36,280 nt of DNA from Pseudomonadota bacterium (GTDB lineage: Bacteria; Desulfobacterota; Binatia; Binatales; Binataceae), in NCBI GenBank assembly GCA_021324455.1, contig JAJPJA010000019.1, forward strand, positions 1-36,280. Direction: 5' to 3'. The notes below the pieces were generated by a model. It worked only from the letters and a program-made list of their open reading frames with translations. It was not told the DNA's origin and made no database searches. Positions 1-7,911 of the stretch are shown here, piece after piece; within the stretch, counting starts at the first letter, position 1, and the number at the start of each line of letters is the position of its first letter. The translations under genes and the position numbers were made by a program.

Positions 1-393
1 CAGGCGCTGCTGCGCGATCATCCGGGGTTTGGAGTATTCTCCGGCAGCGAACGATTTCTGCTGGCCAACCTGAGAGCGGGCGGAGCGGGATGTATTTCCG
101 CCAACGTTAATATCACCGCGCCGCTGGCGCGCAAGGTTTATGCGGCGTGGCTGGCGCGAGCCGATGATCGGGCCGAGGCGTCGCAAAAGGAACTGGACGA
201 GGTTGGCGCCGCGCTGGACAGATTTCCGCTTCCGGCCGCGGTCAAGTATGCGATGAGCGCGATCACCGGCATTTCCGGATGGAACAATCTGCTGCCGCCC
301 AATCAGCCGCTGACCGCGGAGCAGGGCCGCGGCCTGATGACGAGCCTCGCCGCGCTCCCGCAGATGGCCCCGATTCTGCGCGACGCGGCCTGA
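1..393 (+). CDS. DapA-family aldolase/lyase, C-terminal part (5' end outside window)
   Basis: The open frame enters from the left edge and stops at TGA 391-393, giving the last 130 residues. Early in the fragment, FGVFSGSERFLL followed by GGAGCISANVNITAP matches the C-terminal half of the dihydrodipicolinate synthase / N-acetylneuraminate lyase family. In that family a Gx(D/E) segment and a G-x-IS-x-x-N loop follow the Schiff-base lysine strand. These enzymes are cytoplasmic TIM barrels that make or break a carbon-carbon bond next to pyruvate or a related keto acid. The lysine and the substrate-choosing tyrosine lie upstream of the window, so the substrate cannot be told. The gene is separated by about 100 bases from the following amidohydrolase on the same strand, so co-transcription is possible. 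Confidence 0.75.
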   Translation, partial: QALLRDHPGFGVFSGSERFLLANLRAGGAGCISANVNITAPLARKVYAAWLARADDRAEASQKELDEVGAALDRFPLPAAVKYAMSAITGISGWNNLLPPNQPLTAEQGRGLMTSLAALPQMAPILRDAA

Positions 394-494
394 TTGGCTC
401 GCGCGGCGCCGTCCCGCGGTTGCCGCCCCAGCCCAGGATTGATACTACCACAACTGCGCACCCCGCCGCCGGCGGCGCCTGAAGGAGGATCGCC

Positions 495-1598
495 ATGAGC
501 GCGTACAGGATTATCTCGGCTGACGATCATGTGCAGGAACCCAAGGACACGTGGGAAAAACGCGTCCCGTCAAAGCTGCGCGACCGGGCGCCCCGGGTCG
601 TCAATGTCGACGGCGGCGACGTCTGGATGCTGGAGGGGCAGGTGGTGATGAAGATGGGAATGAACGCGGCCGCGGGCAAGAAATTTGAAGACTACAAGCT
701 CGAGGGCGAAACCTATCAGACCATCCGCGCGGGCGCTTTCGATCCGAGCGAGCGGCTCAAGGACATGGATGCTGACGGTATCGACGGCGCGGTGCTGTTT
801 CCCAACGCCTTCTGGGCCTTTATGGTGCAGGATTTCGAGCTCCAGTTGGCCTGCATGCGCGCCTACAACGACTTTCTCGCGGAGTTCTGTCAGACCGATC
901 CGCGCCGCCTGATCGGGATTGGCCTGGTGCCGACCGACAATGTCGAAGAAGGCGTGCGCGAGGCGCAGCGCGTGGCCAAATTAGGGATGCGCGGGCTGCT
1001 GGTATCGAGTTTTCCCAAAGCCGGACCGCTCAGCAGCGAAGTATTCGATCCGTTGTGGGCGGCGGCTCAGGATTTGGCGCTGCCGGTGCATCTGCATCTG
1101 GCGGTTGGCGATACGCGCGGCCAGGTTTTCCATAACGAGCGCAACGTGCGCGGCCTGCTGCCGGGGCAGATCCTGATCAATTCGATGGGCAATATGGAAG
1201 CGCTGGCGCGTCTGCTGTTCGGCGGTATCGGCGAGCTGTTCCCTAAACTGAAGATCGTGTCGGTCGAGGGCAACATCGGCTGGATTCCGTATTTTCTGGA
1301 GCGCGCCGACCGCATCTATCAGCGCCATCGCTTCTGGTCGCGGCTGCAGCTGCCGATGCCGCCCAGCGAATACTTCCATCGCCAGGTCTATGCCACGTTT
1401 ATCGAGGACAGGGCCGGAATCCGCCTGCGCGATCTTATCGGCGTCGACAACCTGATGTGGTCCTCGGATTACCCGCATACGGACACCACCTGGCCCAACT
1501 CGCTCAAGTATATCGATGAGACGATGGCGGGGGTGCCGGAGGATGAGCGGCGCAGGATCGTGGGAGGAAACGCGGCGCGGCTTTATGGATTGGAGTAG
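495..1598 (+). CDS. amidohydrolase family protein (Amidohydro_2 type)
   Basis: This 367-residue protein belongs to the amidohydrolase-2 family, metal-dependent TIM-barrel hydrolases and decarboxylases. The N-terminal SADDHVQEP segment is the degenerate first metal-binding strand (usually DxH). DMDADGIDGAVLFP (about residues 90-105), the LPVHLHLAVGD strand (about 195) and WSSDYPHTD near residue 323 are typical of the group, the last supplying a catalytic aspartate/histidine pair. A strong GAAGGAGG ribosome site sits 7 bases before the ATG. Members act on aromatic carboxylic acids, lactones or related compounds; the substrate is not evident here. The upstream DapA-family gene may be a partner in the same catabolic route, but that is inference from position only. 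Confidence 0.85.
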   Translation: MSAYRIISADDHVQEPKDTWEKRVPSKLRDRAPRVVNVDGGDVWMLEGQVVMKMGMNAAAGKKFEDYKLEGETYQTIRAGAFDPSERLKDMDADGIDGAVLFPNAFWAFMVQDFELQLACMRAYNDFLAEFCQTDPRRLIGIGLVPTDNVEEGVREAQRVAKLGMRGLLVSSFPKAGPLSSEVFDPLWAAAQDLALPVHLHLAVGDTRGQVFHNERNVRGLLPGQILINSMGNMEALARLLFGGIGELFPKLKIVSVEGNIGWIPYFLERADRIYQRHRFWSRLQLPMPPSEYFHRQVYATFIEDRAGIRLRDLIGVDNLMWSSDYPHTDTTWPNSLKYIDETMAGVPEDERRRIVGGNAARLYGLE

Positions 1599-1864
1599 GC
1601 GGCCCTATATCGTCGTTTCACTGTTGCGCCGCCGCGCCGGCTGATTTTCGACCGCTTACATAGCCGTTGCGGATTGCTAATCTGCCTGATTTTTGCGGAG
1701 GGCGAGATTCGGCCGGCGAAATCCGGGCGATTCGGGCTTAAGATAGCGCAGGCTCTCGGCTTCGCGCAGTATGGTCTCCATCACCGCTTAAATGGTAAAT
1801 TTTACCTTCCGGCGCGGCCTCTTTTGAGCGGCCGGATCGGTTTGTCGAGGAGGTATCGGTTCCA

Positions 1865-3187
1865 ATGGCGGCATTGTGGGAGTCCGCAATCGCGAAATTC
1901 AACGATCGCAGCGCGCGGGTCGGTGTTCTGGGCCTGGGTTACGCCGGGCTGCCGCTGACCTGCTGCTTTGCCGAAACCGGCTTCGAGACTTATGGCTTTG
2001 ACGTGGACCGCGCCAAGGTGGATCAGTTGCGCGCCGGACGGAGTTATATCGGTCATATTCCCGCCCAACGAATCGCGCGCCTGGTCGCAAGCGGACGGCT
2101 GCAGCCCACGCCGGATTTTCGCGCCCTGCGCGAATGCGACGCCGCTGTCATCTGCGTGCCCACTCCGCTGGGAGAAGGCCGCACCCCCGATTTGACTTAC
2201 GTGATCAATACCGCCCGCGCCGTCGCCGAGCATCTCCATCGCGGACAACTGGTGGTGCTGGAAAGCACCACATATCCAGGCACCACGGACGAAGTCCTGC
2301 TGCCGATGTTCGAGGCGTCGGGTCTTAAAGTCGGACAAGATTACTTTCTGGCGTTCTCGCCCGAGCGCGAGGATCCCGCCAACGCCGATTTTTCCACCCG
2401 CACCATCCCCAAGGTCGTCGGCGGCATCACATCGAACTGCGGACGCGTTGCGGCCGCCGCTTACGCGGCGCTGGTGGAGCGGGTGGTTCCGGTCTCCTCG
2501 GCGCGCGCGGCGGAATCCGCCAAGCTGCTCGAAAACATCTATCGCTGCGTCAACATCGCGATGATCAACGAGCTCAAGCTGCTGTTCGAGCGCATGGGCA
2601 TCGACGTTTGGGAAGTAATCCAGGCCTCCGCGACCAAGCCGTTCGGCTTTACCCCGTTCTTTCCCGGTCCCGGGTTGGGCGGCCATTGCATCCCGGTCGA
2701 TCCCTTCTATCTGACCTGGAAAGCCAAGCAGTATGATTTCAATACGCGCTTCATCGAGCTGGCGGGAGAGATCAACTCCGCGATGCCGCTGCATGTGGTC
2801 GACCGGCTTACCGAGGGCCTGAACCTGATGGGCAAGGCGCTCAACGGCGCGGAAGTGCTGCTGATCGGCGCGGCGTACAAGAAGAACGTGGAGGACGTGC
2901 GCGAATCGCCCGCTATCCGCATTATCCAGCTTCTGCACGAGCGCCTGGCGCGGGTCAGCTACTACGATCCGTATGTGCCGCGGCTTGAAACCCGCCATCT
3001 GGAAAAGCCGCTGTTATCGGTGCGTTTGACTCCCGAGGCGGTGTCGGCCAGCGACGCGGTGATCGTGGTGACCGACCATTCCAATATCGACTACGCGATG
3101 ATTCTGGAGCACGCCCGGCTGGTGGTGGATACCCGCAACGCGACGGCGCCATACCGCAGACCGTCGCACAAAGTGATCATGGCGTAG
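1865..3187 (+). CDS. wbpA: nucleotide-sugar dehydrogenase, WbpA/TviB type (UDP-N-acetylhexosamine 6-dehydrogenase)
   Basis: A full-length (440 aa) UDP-sugar 6-dehydrogenase that oxidises C6 of a UDP-sugar to the uronate using NAD in two steps. The N-terminal Rossmann motif GVLGLGYAGLPL (about residues 20-31) binds NAD. CVPTPLGEGRTPD, VVLESTTYPGTTDEV and FSPEREDPAN form the active-site loops. GPGLGGHCIPVDP (about 268-280) carries the catalytic cysteine. KPFGFTPFFPGPGLGGH is the form seen in WbpA/TviB (UDP-GlcNAc dehydrogenase) rather than in short UDP-glucose dehydrogenases. Product uronates feed lipopolysaccharide, capsule or exopolysaccharide synthesis. No other glycan gene is adjacent, so it seems solitary. 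GAGGAGG lies about 11 bases before the ATG. The 266 bases upstream hold no gene I can support. Confidence 0.9.
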   Translation: MAALWESAIAKFNDRSARVGVLGLGYAGLPLTCCFAETGFETYGFDVDRAKVDQLRAGRSYIGHIPAQRIARLVASGRLQPTPDFRALRECDAAVICVPTPLGEGRTPDLTYVINTARAVAEHLHRGQLVVLESTTYPGTTDEVLLPMFEASGLKVGQDYFLAFSPEREDPANADFSTRTIPKVVGGITSNCGRVAAAAYAALVERVVPVSSARAAESAKLLENIYRCVNIAMINELKLLFERMGIDVWEVIQASATKPFGFTPFFPGPGLGGHCIPVDPFYLTWKAKQYDFNTRFIELAGEINSAMPLHVVDRLTEGLNLMGKALNGAEVLLIGAAYKKNVEDVRESPAIRIIQLLHERLARVSYYDPYVPRLETRHLEKPLLSVRLTPEAVSASDAVIVVTDHSNIDYAMILEHARLVVDTRNATAPYRRPSHKVIMA

Positions 3188-3238
3188 CGTCAGGCAGGCT
3201 TCGGGTCATTGGCCGCGCTCCTTTGTGCGTGAGAGCCT

Positions 3239-4126
3239 CTAAAGCACCACCGCCGGCCTGGGACGGACGCTCAGCAGATAACGCCCCTGGACGCGGCGGA
3301 TTCTGACCGGCACGCCGAAAGCGTCGGACAGCAGCCTGGAGTTGAGAATTTGTGCTTTGGGACCGCTGGCGGCGACGCGTCCGTCTTTGAGCACCAGCAC
3401 GTGCGAGAAGCTGGCCGTGATTTCTTCCGTATGATGGGTGACCAGCACCAGCGCGGGAGCCGCGGGGCCGCGCGCCAGCCGTTCCAGAAATTGCAGGAAA
3501 TGCTCGCGCGCGGCGGGGTCGAGTCCGGCGCACGGCTCATCGAGGATCAGCAGGCGCGGGCGCGCCATCAGCGCGCGTCCGATCAGAACCCGCTGCCGCT
3601 CGCCCTGCGACAGATGCGCCCACGGCCGCTCGCGCAGGTAGTCGCATTCGACGCGTTTGAGGATGCGAGCGGCCTCGCGCCGCTGCGCGGACGGAACCTC
3701 GCCCCATAACCCGATCTGCGCGTAGCGTCCGCTGAGCACCGTGTTAAGCGCCTTCTCGTTGTCGGCCATCATCTGGTGGATGCTGGAACTGACGATGCCG
3801 ATGCGTTTGCGCAGTTCGCGCCAGTCCGAGCGGCCGTAGGTTTCGCCCAGCACCGCGATGCTGCCTTCGGTCGGCGGCAGATAACCGGTGAGCGCGCGCA
3901 GCAGCGAGGTCTTGCCGGATCCATTGCGACCCAGGACCACCCAATGCTGGCCCTTGTCGACCTGCCAATCGATTTGATTGAGAATGGCGGCGTCGCGGAC
4001 CACGCGCAGTCCGCTGACCGCGATTACCGGCTTGCCGCGTGCCATCGCGCAGGCGTTTTCGAGCTGGAGGGGTTCATGGCGGAACGAGGTGAGGACAGGA
4101 CTACCAATCGCGCGCGAGTCGGGCAA
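3239..4126 (-). CDS. ABC transporter ATP-binding protein
   Basis: A single ABC nucleotide-binding domain. Walker A is GRNGSGKTS (about residue 68), the signature is LSQGE (about 173), Walker B is LLILDEP (about 193) followed by the D-loop, and the H-loop histidine is in VTHHTEE. The SSSIHQMM and YAQIGLWGE segments resemble the ModF/YlmA-like group of stand-alone ATPases linked to molybdenum or similar uptake, so it may act without an adjacent permease; no permease is next to it. The longest reading starts at a TTG 11 bases past the stop of the upstream acyl-CoA synthetase. An ATG at 4045 (MARGKPVIAV) is an alternative start and leaves the complete domain. Same strand and tight spacing suggest one transcript with the genes upstream. 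Confidence 0.82.
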   Translation of the reverse strand: MPDSRAIGSPVLTSFRHEPLQLENACAMARGKPVIAVSGLRVVRDAAILNQIDWQVDKGQHWVVLGRNGSGKTSLLRALTGYLPPTEGSIAVLGETYGRSDWRELRKRIGIVSSSIHQMMADNEKALNTVLSGRYAQIGLWGEVPSAQRREAARILKRVECDYLRERPWAHLSQGERQRVLIGRALMARPRLLILDEPCAGLDPAAREHFLQFLERLARGPAAPALVLVTHHTEEITASFSHVLVLKDGRVAASGPKAQILNSRLLSDAFGVPVRIRRVQGRYLLSVRPRPAVVL

Positions 4127-4136
4127 GCACGCCGCA

Positions 4137-5780
4137 TCATTGCGCAGCGCCTTTGAGCTCTTCGCGCCGCCGCAGCTCGCCGCGTCTGATCTTGCCGGTG
4201 ACGGTCAGGGGAAAGTCGTCGACGAATTCCACCTGGCGCGGATAGGCGTGACCGCCGACCCGCGCGCGCACCTGCTGCTGGAGCTGCGCGATTATTGCGG
4301 CTGACGGCGCATGGCCGGGGCGCAATTTGATCAGCGCCTTGACCGTCTGTCCGCGCCGCGCGTCGGGCGCACCGATGACCGCGCACGACGCCACGGCGGG
4401 ATGTTCCATCAGCGCGGCTTCAACTTCATCGGGACCGATCCGGTATCCGGAGCTTTTTATCATGTCGTCGGCGCGGCCGACAAAGAAGACGTTGCCGCAA
4501 TCGTCCATCGCACCGAGGTCGCCGGTGAGCATCCACTTTCCCGCCAACCGGGCCGCCATTGCGCCCGGCTCCTTCCAGTAATCCTTCATCACCACCGGGT
4601 CATCGCGCGCAAGCGCGATAATTCCGGTTTCGCCGCTTTTCACCGGCGCGCCGCTTTCGTCCACAATCGCGGCGTCATGGCCGGGATACGGTTTGCCCAG
4701 CGCTCCGCTCCGCGGCTGTTCCAGCGCCGTGCAGGTGCCGATCACCGTGTTGGCTTCGGTCTGACCGTAACCGACATTGAACTGGACGCGCAGTTCCTGT
4801 TGGAGCCAATCGGCAAGCGCCGCGCCGGGAGAGCCGGCGGTGACGAAAACGCATCGCAGGGCGAGGCGGTATTTTTCGCGCGGGCGTTCCACCTGACGCA
4901 TCAGCTCCAGCGCCGCCGGCGGAAACATCGCGACCGTCACCCGGCATCGCTCCATCAGGCTGAGCACCGCGTCGGGATCGAATTTGCCTGCGGCGCGGGC
5001 AACCACCGGAATTCCATGGGCCCACGGGCACACCAAACCGGTCAGACCGGCGGACCAGGCCCAGTCGGCGGGGCTGAAGTAGACGTCACCCGGACGGATG
5101 AAGTTCAAGGCGTAATCAAAACCGTTGCGGCCCAGGATGTTGCGGCAGGCCTGAAGCACGCCTTTGGGGCTTCCCGTGGTGCCCGAGGTGTACATCAGCA
5201 GCAGCGGATCGTCCGGCGTGCTGGGAGCGGCGTCATGGGCGGGCGCCGCGGCCTCGATCAGGCTGTCAAAAGACAAGCCTATCCGATCGCCCCCGATCGC
5301 AATTGTGGACTGCAGATCGGGCAACTCCCTGCCGATGCTGTCAAGCCTCGCAACCGTTTCACCGTCCGCAATCAGCGCGCGCGCTCCGCTATGGGCGAGC
5401 CGGTAGCGCATCGCTTCGGCGCCGAACAGGCGCGACAGGGGGAGGGCGACCGCGCCCAGGCGATACGCGGCCATGTGTGCGACGGCGGTTTCGGGGCGCT
5501 GGGCGGCAGCAATCGCGACCACGTCGCCGCGGCGGATGCCGAGCGCCGCCAGCGCGTTGGCGAAGCGGCGGGAATGCTCGATCATCGAGCCGAAGCTGTG
5601 ATGGTGCAGGCGTCCGCGTTCGTCCTGATAAATCAATGCCGGCTTGCCGGCGCGCCCGGCGTGGCGGTCCAGGCAATCGGCCGCTGGATTGTAGCGATCG
5701 GGAATGTGCCATCGATGGCGCGCGCGTGCGTCGGCCAAGGACGCCGCCCCGCGCACCGTCTGATCCCTCAGCCCGATCAT
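4137..5780 (-). CDS. acyl-CoA synthetase / AMP-dependent ligase
   Basis: A member of the adenylate-forming (ANL) family, activating a carboxylic acid as acyl-AMP and transferring it to CoA. The P-loop-like motif MYTSGTTGSPKG lies near residue 200, the NVGYGQTEAN motif near 340, the WMLTGDLG hinge near 415 and the C-terminal catalytic lysine in TVTGKIRR near 535. The order and spacing resemble medium-chain acyl-CoA ligases / acetyl-CoA synthetase-like proteins; substrate length cannot be read. I chose ATG 5780 (MIGLRDQTV). A TTG at 5795 in frame would add five residues. Its start is 32 bases after the TPR gene and its stop is 11 bases before the ABC ATPase, consistent with a leftward operon. 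Confidence 0.87.
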   Translation of the reverse strand: MIGLRDQTVRGAASLADARARHRWHIPDRYNPAADCLDRHAGRAGKPALIYQDERGRLHHHSFGSMIEHSRRFANALAALGIRRGDVVAIAAAQRPETAVAHMAAYRLGAVALPLSRLFGAEAMRYRLAHSGARALIADGETVARLDSIGRELPDLQSTIAIGGDRIGLSFDSLIEAAAPAHDAAPSTPDDPLLLMYTSGTTGSPKGVLQACRNILGRNGFDYALNFIRPGDVYFSPADWAWSAGLTGLVCPWAHGIPVVARAAGKFDPDAVLSLMERCRVTVAMFPPAALELMRQVERPREKYRLALRCVFVTAGSPGAALADWLQQELRVQFNVGYGQTEANTVIGTCTALEQPRSGALGKPYPGHDAAIVDESGAPVKSGETGIIALARDDPVVMKDYWKEPGAMAARLAGKWMLTGDLGAMDDCGNVFFVGRADDMIKSSGYRIGPDEVEAALMEHPAVASCAVIGAPDARRGQTVKALIKLRPGHAPSAAIIAQLQQQVRARVGGHAYPRQVEFVDDFPLTVTGKIRRGELRRREELKGAAQ

Positions 5781-5811
5781 TCGCCGCCGGTTCAAGAGCC
5801 GCGCCGGGCTT

Positions 5812-7113
5812 TCAGATCTGATCGCGCCACAGCCGCTCCAACGGTGTGACTGCGCGCCCGCCGATGTATTGATCCAGTGCGCGCCGGGCCTGAGACTTCT
5901 GTTGCGATCTGATCAAGCTGACCAGATTGGACTGGATAAAAACGCCGCGCTGCTCGTCGCTGCCGCCGGCGCAGGCGGCGTCGTTCAGAATCGGGCCGAG
6001 CAAGGCTGCGGCCAGCGGGTAATCGCGCCGGGCAAAGGCCGCGCTCCCGCGCACCAGCGGCAGGCCCACATCGCGCCATACCCGGGCGGCGCGGCCGCTC
6101 TGGCGGCCGGCGAAGCGTTCGAGTTCGGCCGCCGCGCGATCGACTTCCGCCTGCTCACCGGCCCGGGCCAATGCGTATATCGCGACCGCGTTAATGAACG
6201 GGAAGACGCGATCGTGCGCGTAGGGGCGTGCGTGCGGAGCAATACCGCGCCATTCGGCGTCGAGCTCCATTCCCGCCAGTTCCAGGTACCACAGCAGCAA
6301 CACGGCGTCGGTCAATTCGCCGGCGGTATCGGGAAGGAAGCCCCAGACCCTGGAGTTGAAAGCCTCGCGCGCCCGATCGAAATCCAACTGCGCAAGATAC
6401 AGGGTCGCCAGATGAAACCAGTTATGCGACTGGATGTAGCGGCCGAACCCGCGCCATCCCTCGGCGTAGCTTTGGAGCTCGGCAATGCCTTGCGCGATGC
6501 GGGACTGGCCGGCGAAAACGTGAGCCAGGCAATGCTGCGCCCACATCGTGAGCGGATTGATTCGCATCGCGGCGCGCGCGGCCTCCTCCGCCTCGTCGCG
6601 CTTTGCGCAAAGTTCCAGCGCAAAGGCGTACATGGACAGCAGATGGCTGTGATCGCGGTTGGCCGGCGCCACGCTGCGCATAAATGCCAGTTGCCGGGCC
6701 GATTCGCCGGTCTGGAAGAAATGAAATTCGGCCAGCTTGGCCGCGACCACGTCCCGCGGCCATTCCTGAGCGATACTTTCGTAAGCGGTGATGGCGCGCT
6801 CGAAGTCGCCGCGGCATCCGGCTTCGACCGCCTCGACAAAGATGCGCTCGCGCCCGGTCAGTTCCCTGAAGCGGCGGCGCGCGCGCTGCAGCAGTCCAAG
6901 CGCGCGGGCGGCCTGCGCGCTCGATTGCGTATAAACGAAGGTGCACGCGGCGTAGGCTTGAATCATGGGGCAGTCCGGGGAGGCCGACGCGGCGCCCATG
7001 ATCGCGTCGGTCTCGGCGCCCAGACCCAGCAACTGCTCGGTGAAATGATCGATCGCGGCAATCTCGGCGTCCGCGGCGCCCGTCACCTCAAGGCCCCTGG
7101 CGTCCCTTTTCAT
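5812..7113 (-). CDS. tetratricopeptide repeat protein, TTC38-like
   Basis: A 433-residue helical repeat protein without signal peptide or membrane segment. Repeats start around residue 90 (degenerate TPR units containing ERAITAYESIAQEWP and EAARAAMRINP). The segments AQHCLAHVFAGQSR and SHNWFHLATLYL match the H-A-x-A-H-V-x and H-N-W-x-H-L signatures of the TTC38 family, whose molecular role is unknown in bacteria. The open frame extends upstream over the msrB gene, but ATG 7113 is preferred because an AAGGGAG ribosome site precedes it and because it avoids overlap with the divergent gene. It probably leads the transcript into the acyl-CoA synthetase. Confidence 0.75.
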   Translation of the reverse strand: MKRDARGLEVTGAADAEIAAIDHFTEQLLGLGAETDAIMGAASASPDCPMIQAYAACTFVYTQSSAQAARALGLLQRARRRFRELTGRERIFVEAVEAGCRGDFERAITAYESIAQEWPRDVVAAKLAEFHFFQTGESARQLAFMRSVAPANRDHSHLLSMYAFALELCAKRDEAEEAARAAMRINPLTMWAQHCLAHVFAGQSRIAQGIAELQSYAEGWRGFGRYIQSHNWFHLATLYLAQLDFDRAREAFNSRVWGFLPDTAGELTDAVLLLWYLELAGMELDAEWRGIAPHARPYAHDRVFPFINAVAIYALARAGEQAEVDRAAAELERFAGRQSGRAARVWRDVGLPLVRGSAAFARRDYPLAAALLGPILNDAACAGGSDEQRGVFIQSNLVSLIRSQQKSQARRALDQYIGGRAVTPLERLWRDQI

Positions 7114-7156
7114 CGCTCGACGCTCCCTTTGGGCTGAATTTATCACGCCGGCGGTG

Positions 7157-7187
7157 TTGATGCGTGCCAGCCCGGTGCGAGTATAAT
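7157..7187 (+). promoter_or_regulatory. candidate sigma-70 promoter for msrB
   Basis: In the 133-base divergent gap between the TPR gene and msrB there is a perfect TATAAT (7182-7187) with TTGATG at 7157-7162. The 19-base spacer is longer than ideal. The start codon of msrB lies 60 bases downstream. Confidence 0.45.
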
Positions 7188-7246
7188 CGGCACAGCGTCG
7201 CCGGCGGCAACCACAGCATGGGCGGCGCGGTAAAAGGAACGCGACT

Positions 7247-7843
7247 ATGAAGCTCTCAGTGCGCAGCGGCGCGGTGCGGCGCCGCGCCGTTCTCCGCGCC
7301 GCCATCGCCGCCCCGCTTCTTGTCTGGTCGGGACGGGTCAGCGCGGGTCCGGCGCAGGAAGATTCGGCCGGCAATTCCAATCGAGGTGAACAGACCGTGA
7401 CCATCATCAAGTTTACCGATTCAGGCGAACGGATCGGGCCGGAAACCGTCAACAAGGTCGTGAAGCCCGAGGCGGAATGGAAGAAGGAGCTCAGCCCCGA
7501 GCAATTCCAGGTGACGCGGCGCAAAGGCACTGAGCGGCCGTTCACCAACCGGTACGCCGAGAATCATCAGCAGGGCATCTACCGCTGCGTATGCTGCGGC
7601 AACGCGCTGTTCAGCTCGGATACCAAGTTCGAATCGGGCACCGGATGGCCCAGCTTCTATGAGCCGATCGCCAAAGAAAACGTCGAGACGCGCACCGATC
7701 GTTCGTGGTTCATGACGCGTACGGAAGTGCTGTGCGCGGAATGCGACGCGCATCTGGGGCACGTCTTCGACGACGGCACGCAGCCCACCGGCCTGCGCTA
7801 CTGCATGAATTCCGCCGCGCTGAATTTTGTCAGGAAAGCTTAG
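7247..7843 (+). CDS. msrB: peptide-methionine (R)-S-oxide reductase MsrB, exported
   Basis: This enzyme reduces the R epimer of methionine sulfoxide in oxidised proteins. The core fold covers about residues 70-198. It carries two CxxC zinc pairs (CVCC near residue 107 and CAEC near 160), the GTGWPSF active-site loop, [10 protein letters not shown], and the resolving-site motif [10 protein letters not shown] with the catalytic cysteine at its centre. The N-terminus, [17 protein letters not shown], has an arginine cluster before a hydrophobic stretch, like a Tat signal peptide. That puts the protein in the cell envelope, where oxidised methionines accumulate. The position fits a monocistronic gene with its own promoter. 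It faces the leftward gspD gene, with only 68 bases between the two stops. Confidence 0.92.
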   Translation: MKLSVRSGAVRRRAVLRAAIAAPLLVWSGRVSAGPAQEDSAGNSNRGEQTVTIIKFTDSGERIGPETVNKVVKPEAEWKKELSPEQFQVTRRKGTERPFTNRYAENHQQGIYRCVCCGNALFSSDTKFESGTGWPSFYEPIAKENVETRTDRSWFMTRTEVLCAECDAHLGHVFDDGTQPTGLRYCMNSAALNFVRKA

Positions 7844-7911
7844 AGCCGAATTCCGGTCCGCCGCCGCGGCCAATGAACTGGTTGGCGTACCGCAGCCCCC
7901 GCCCCATCGAA

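Noticed and set aside
1674..1958. 94-codon plus-strand frame upstream of the sugar dehydrogenase
   Set aside because: Overlaps the start of the dehydrogenase in another frame, no motif and no ribosome site.
4311..5849. 512-codon plus-strand open frame over the acyl-CoA synthetase
   Set aside because: Antisense shadow of a gene with complete ANL-family motifs.
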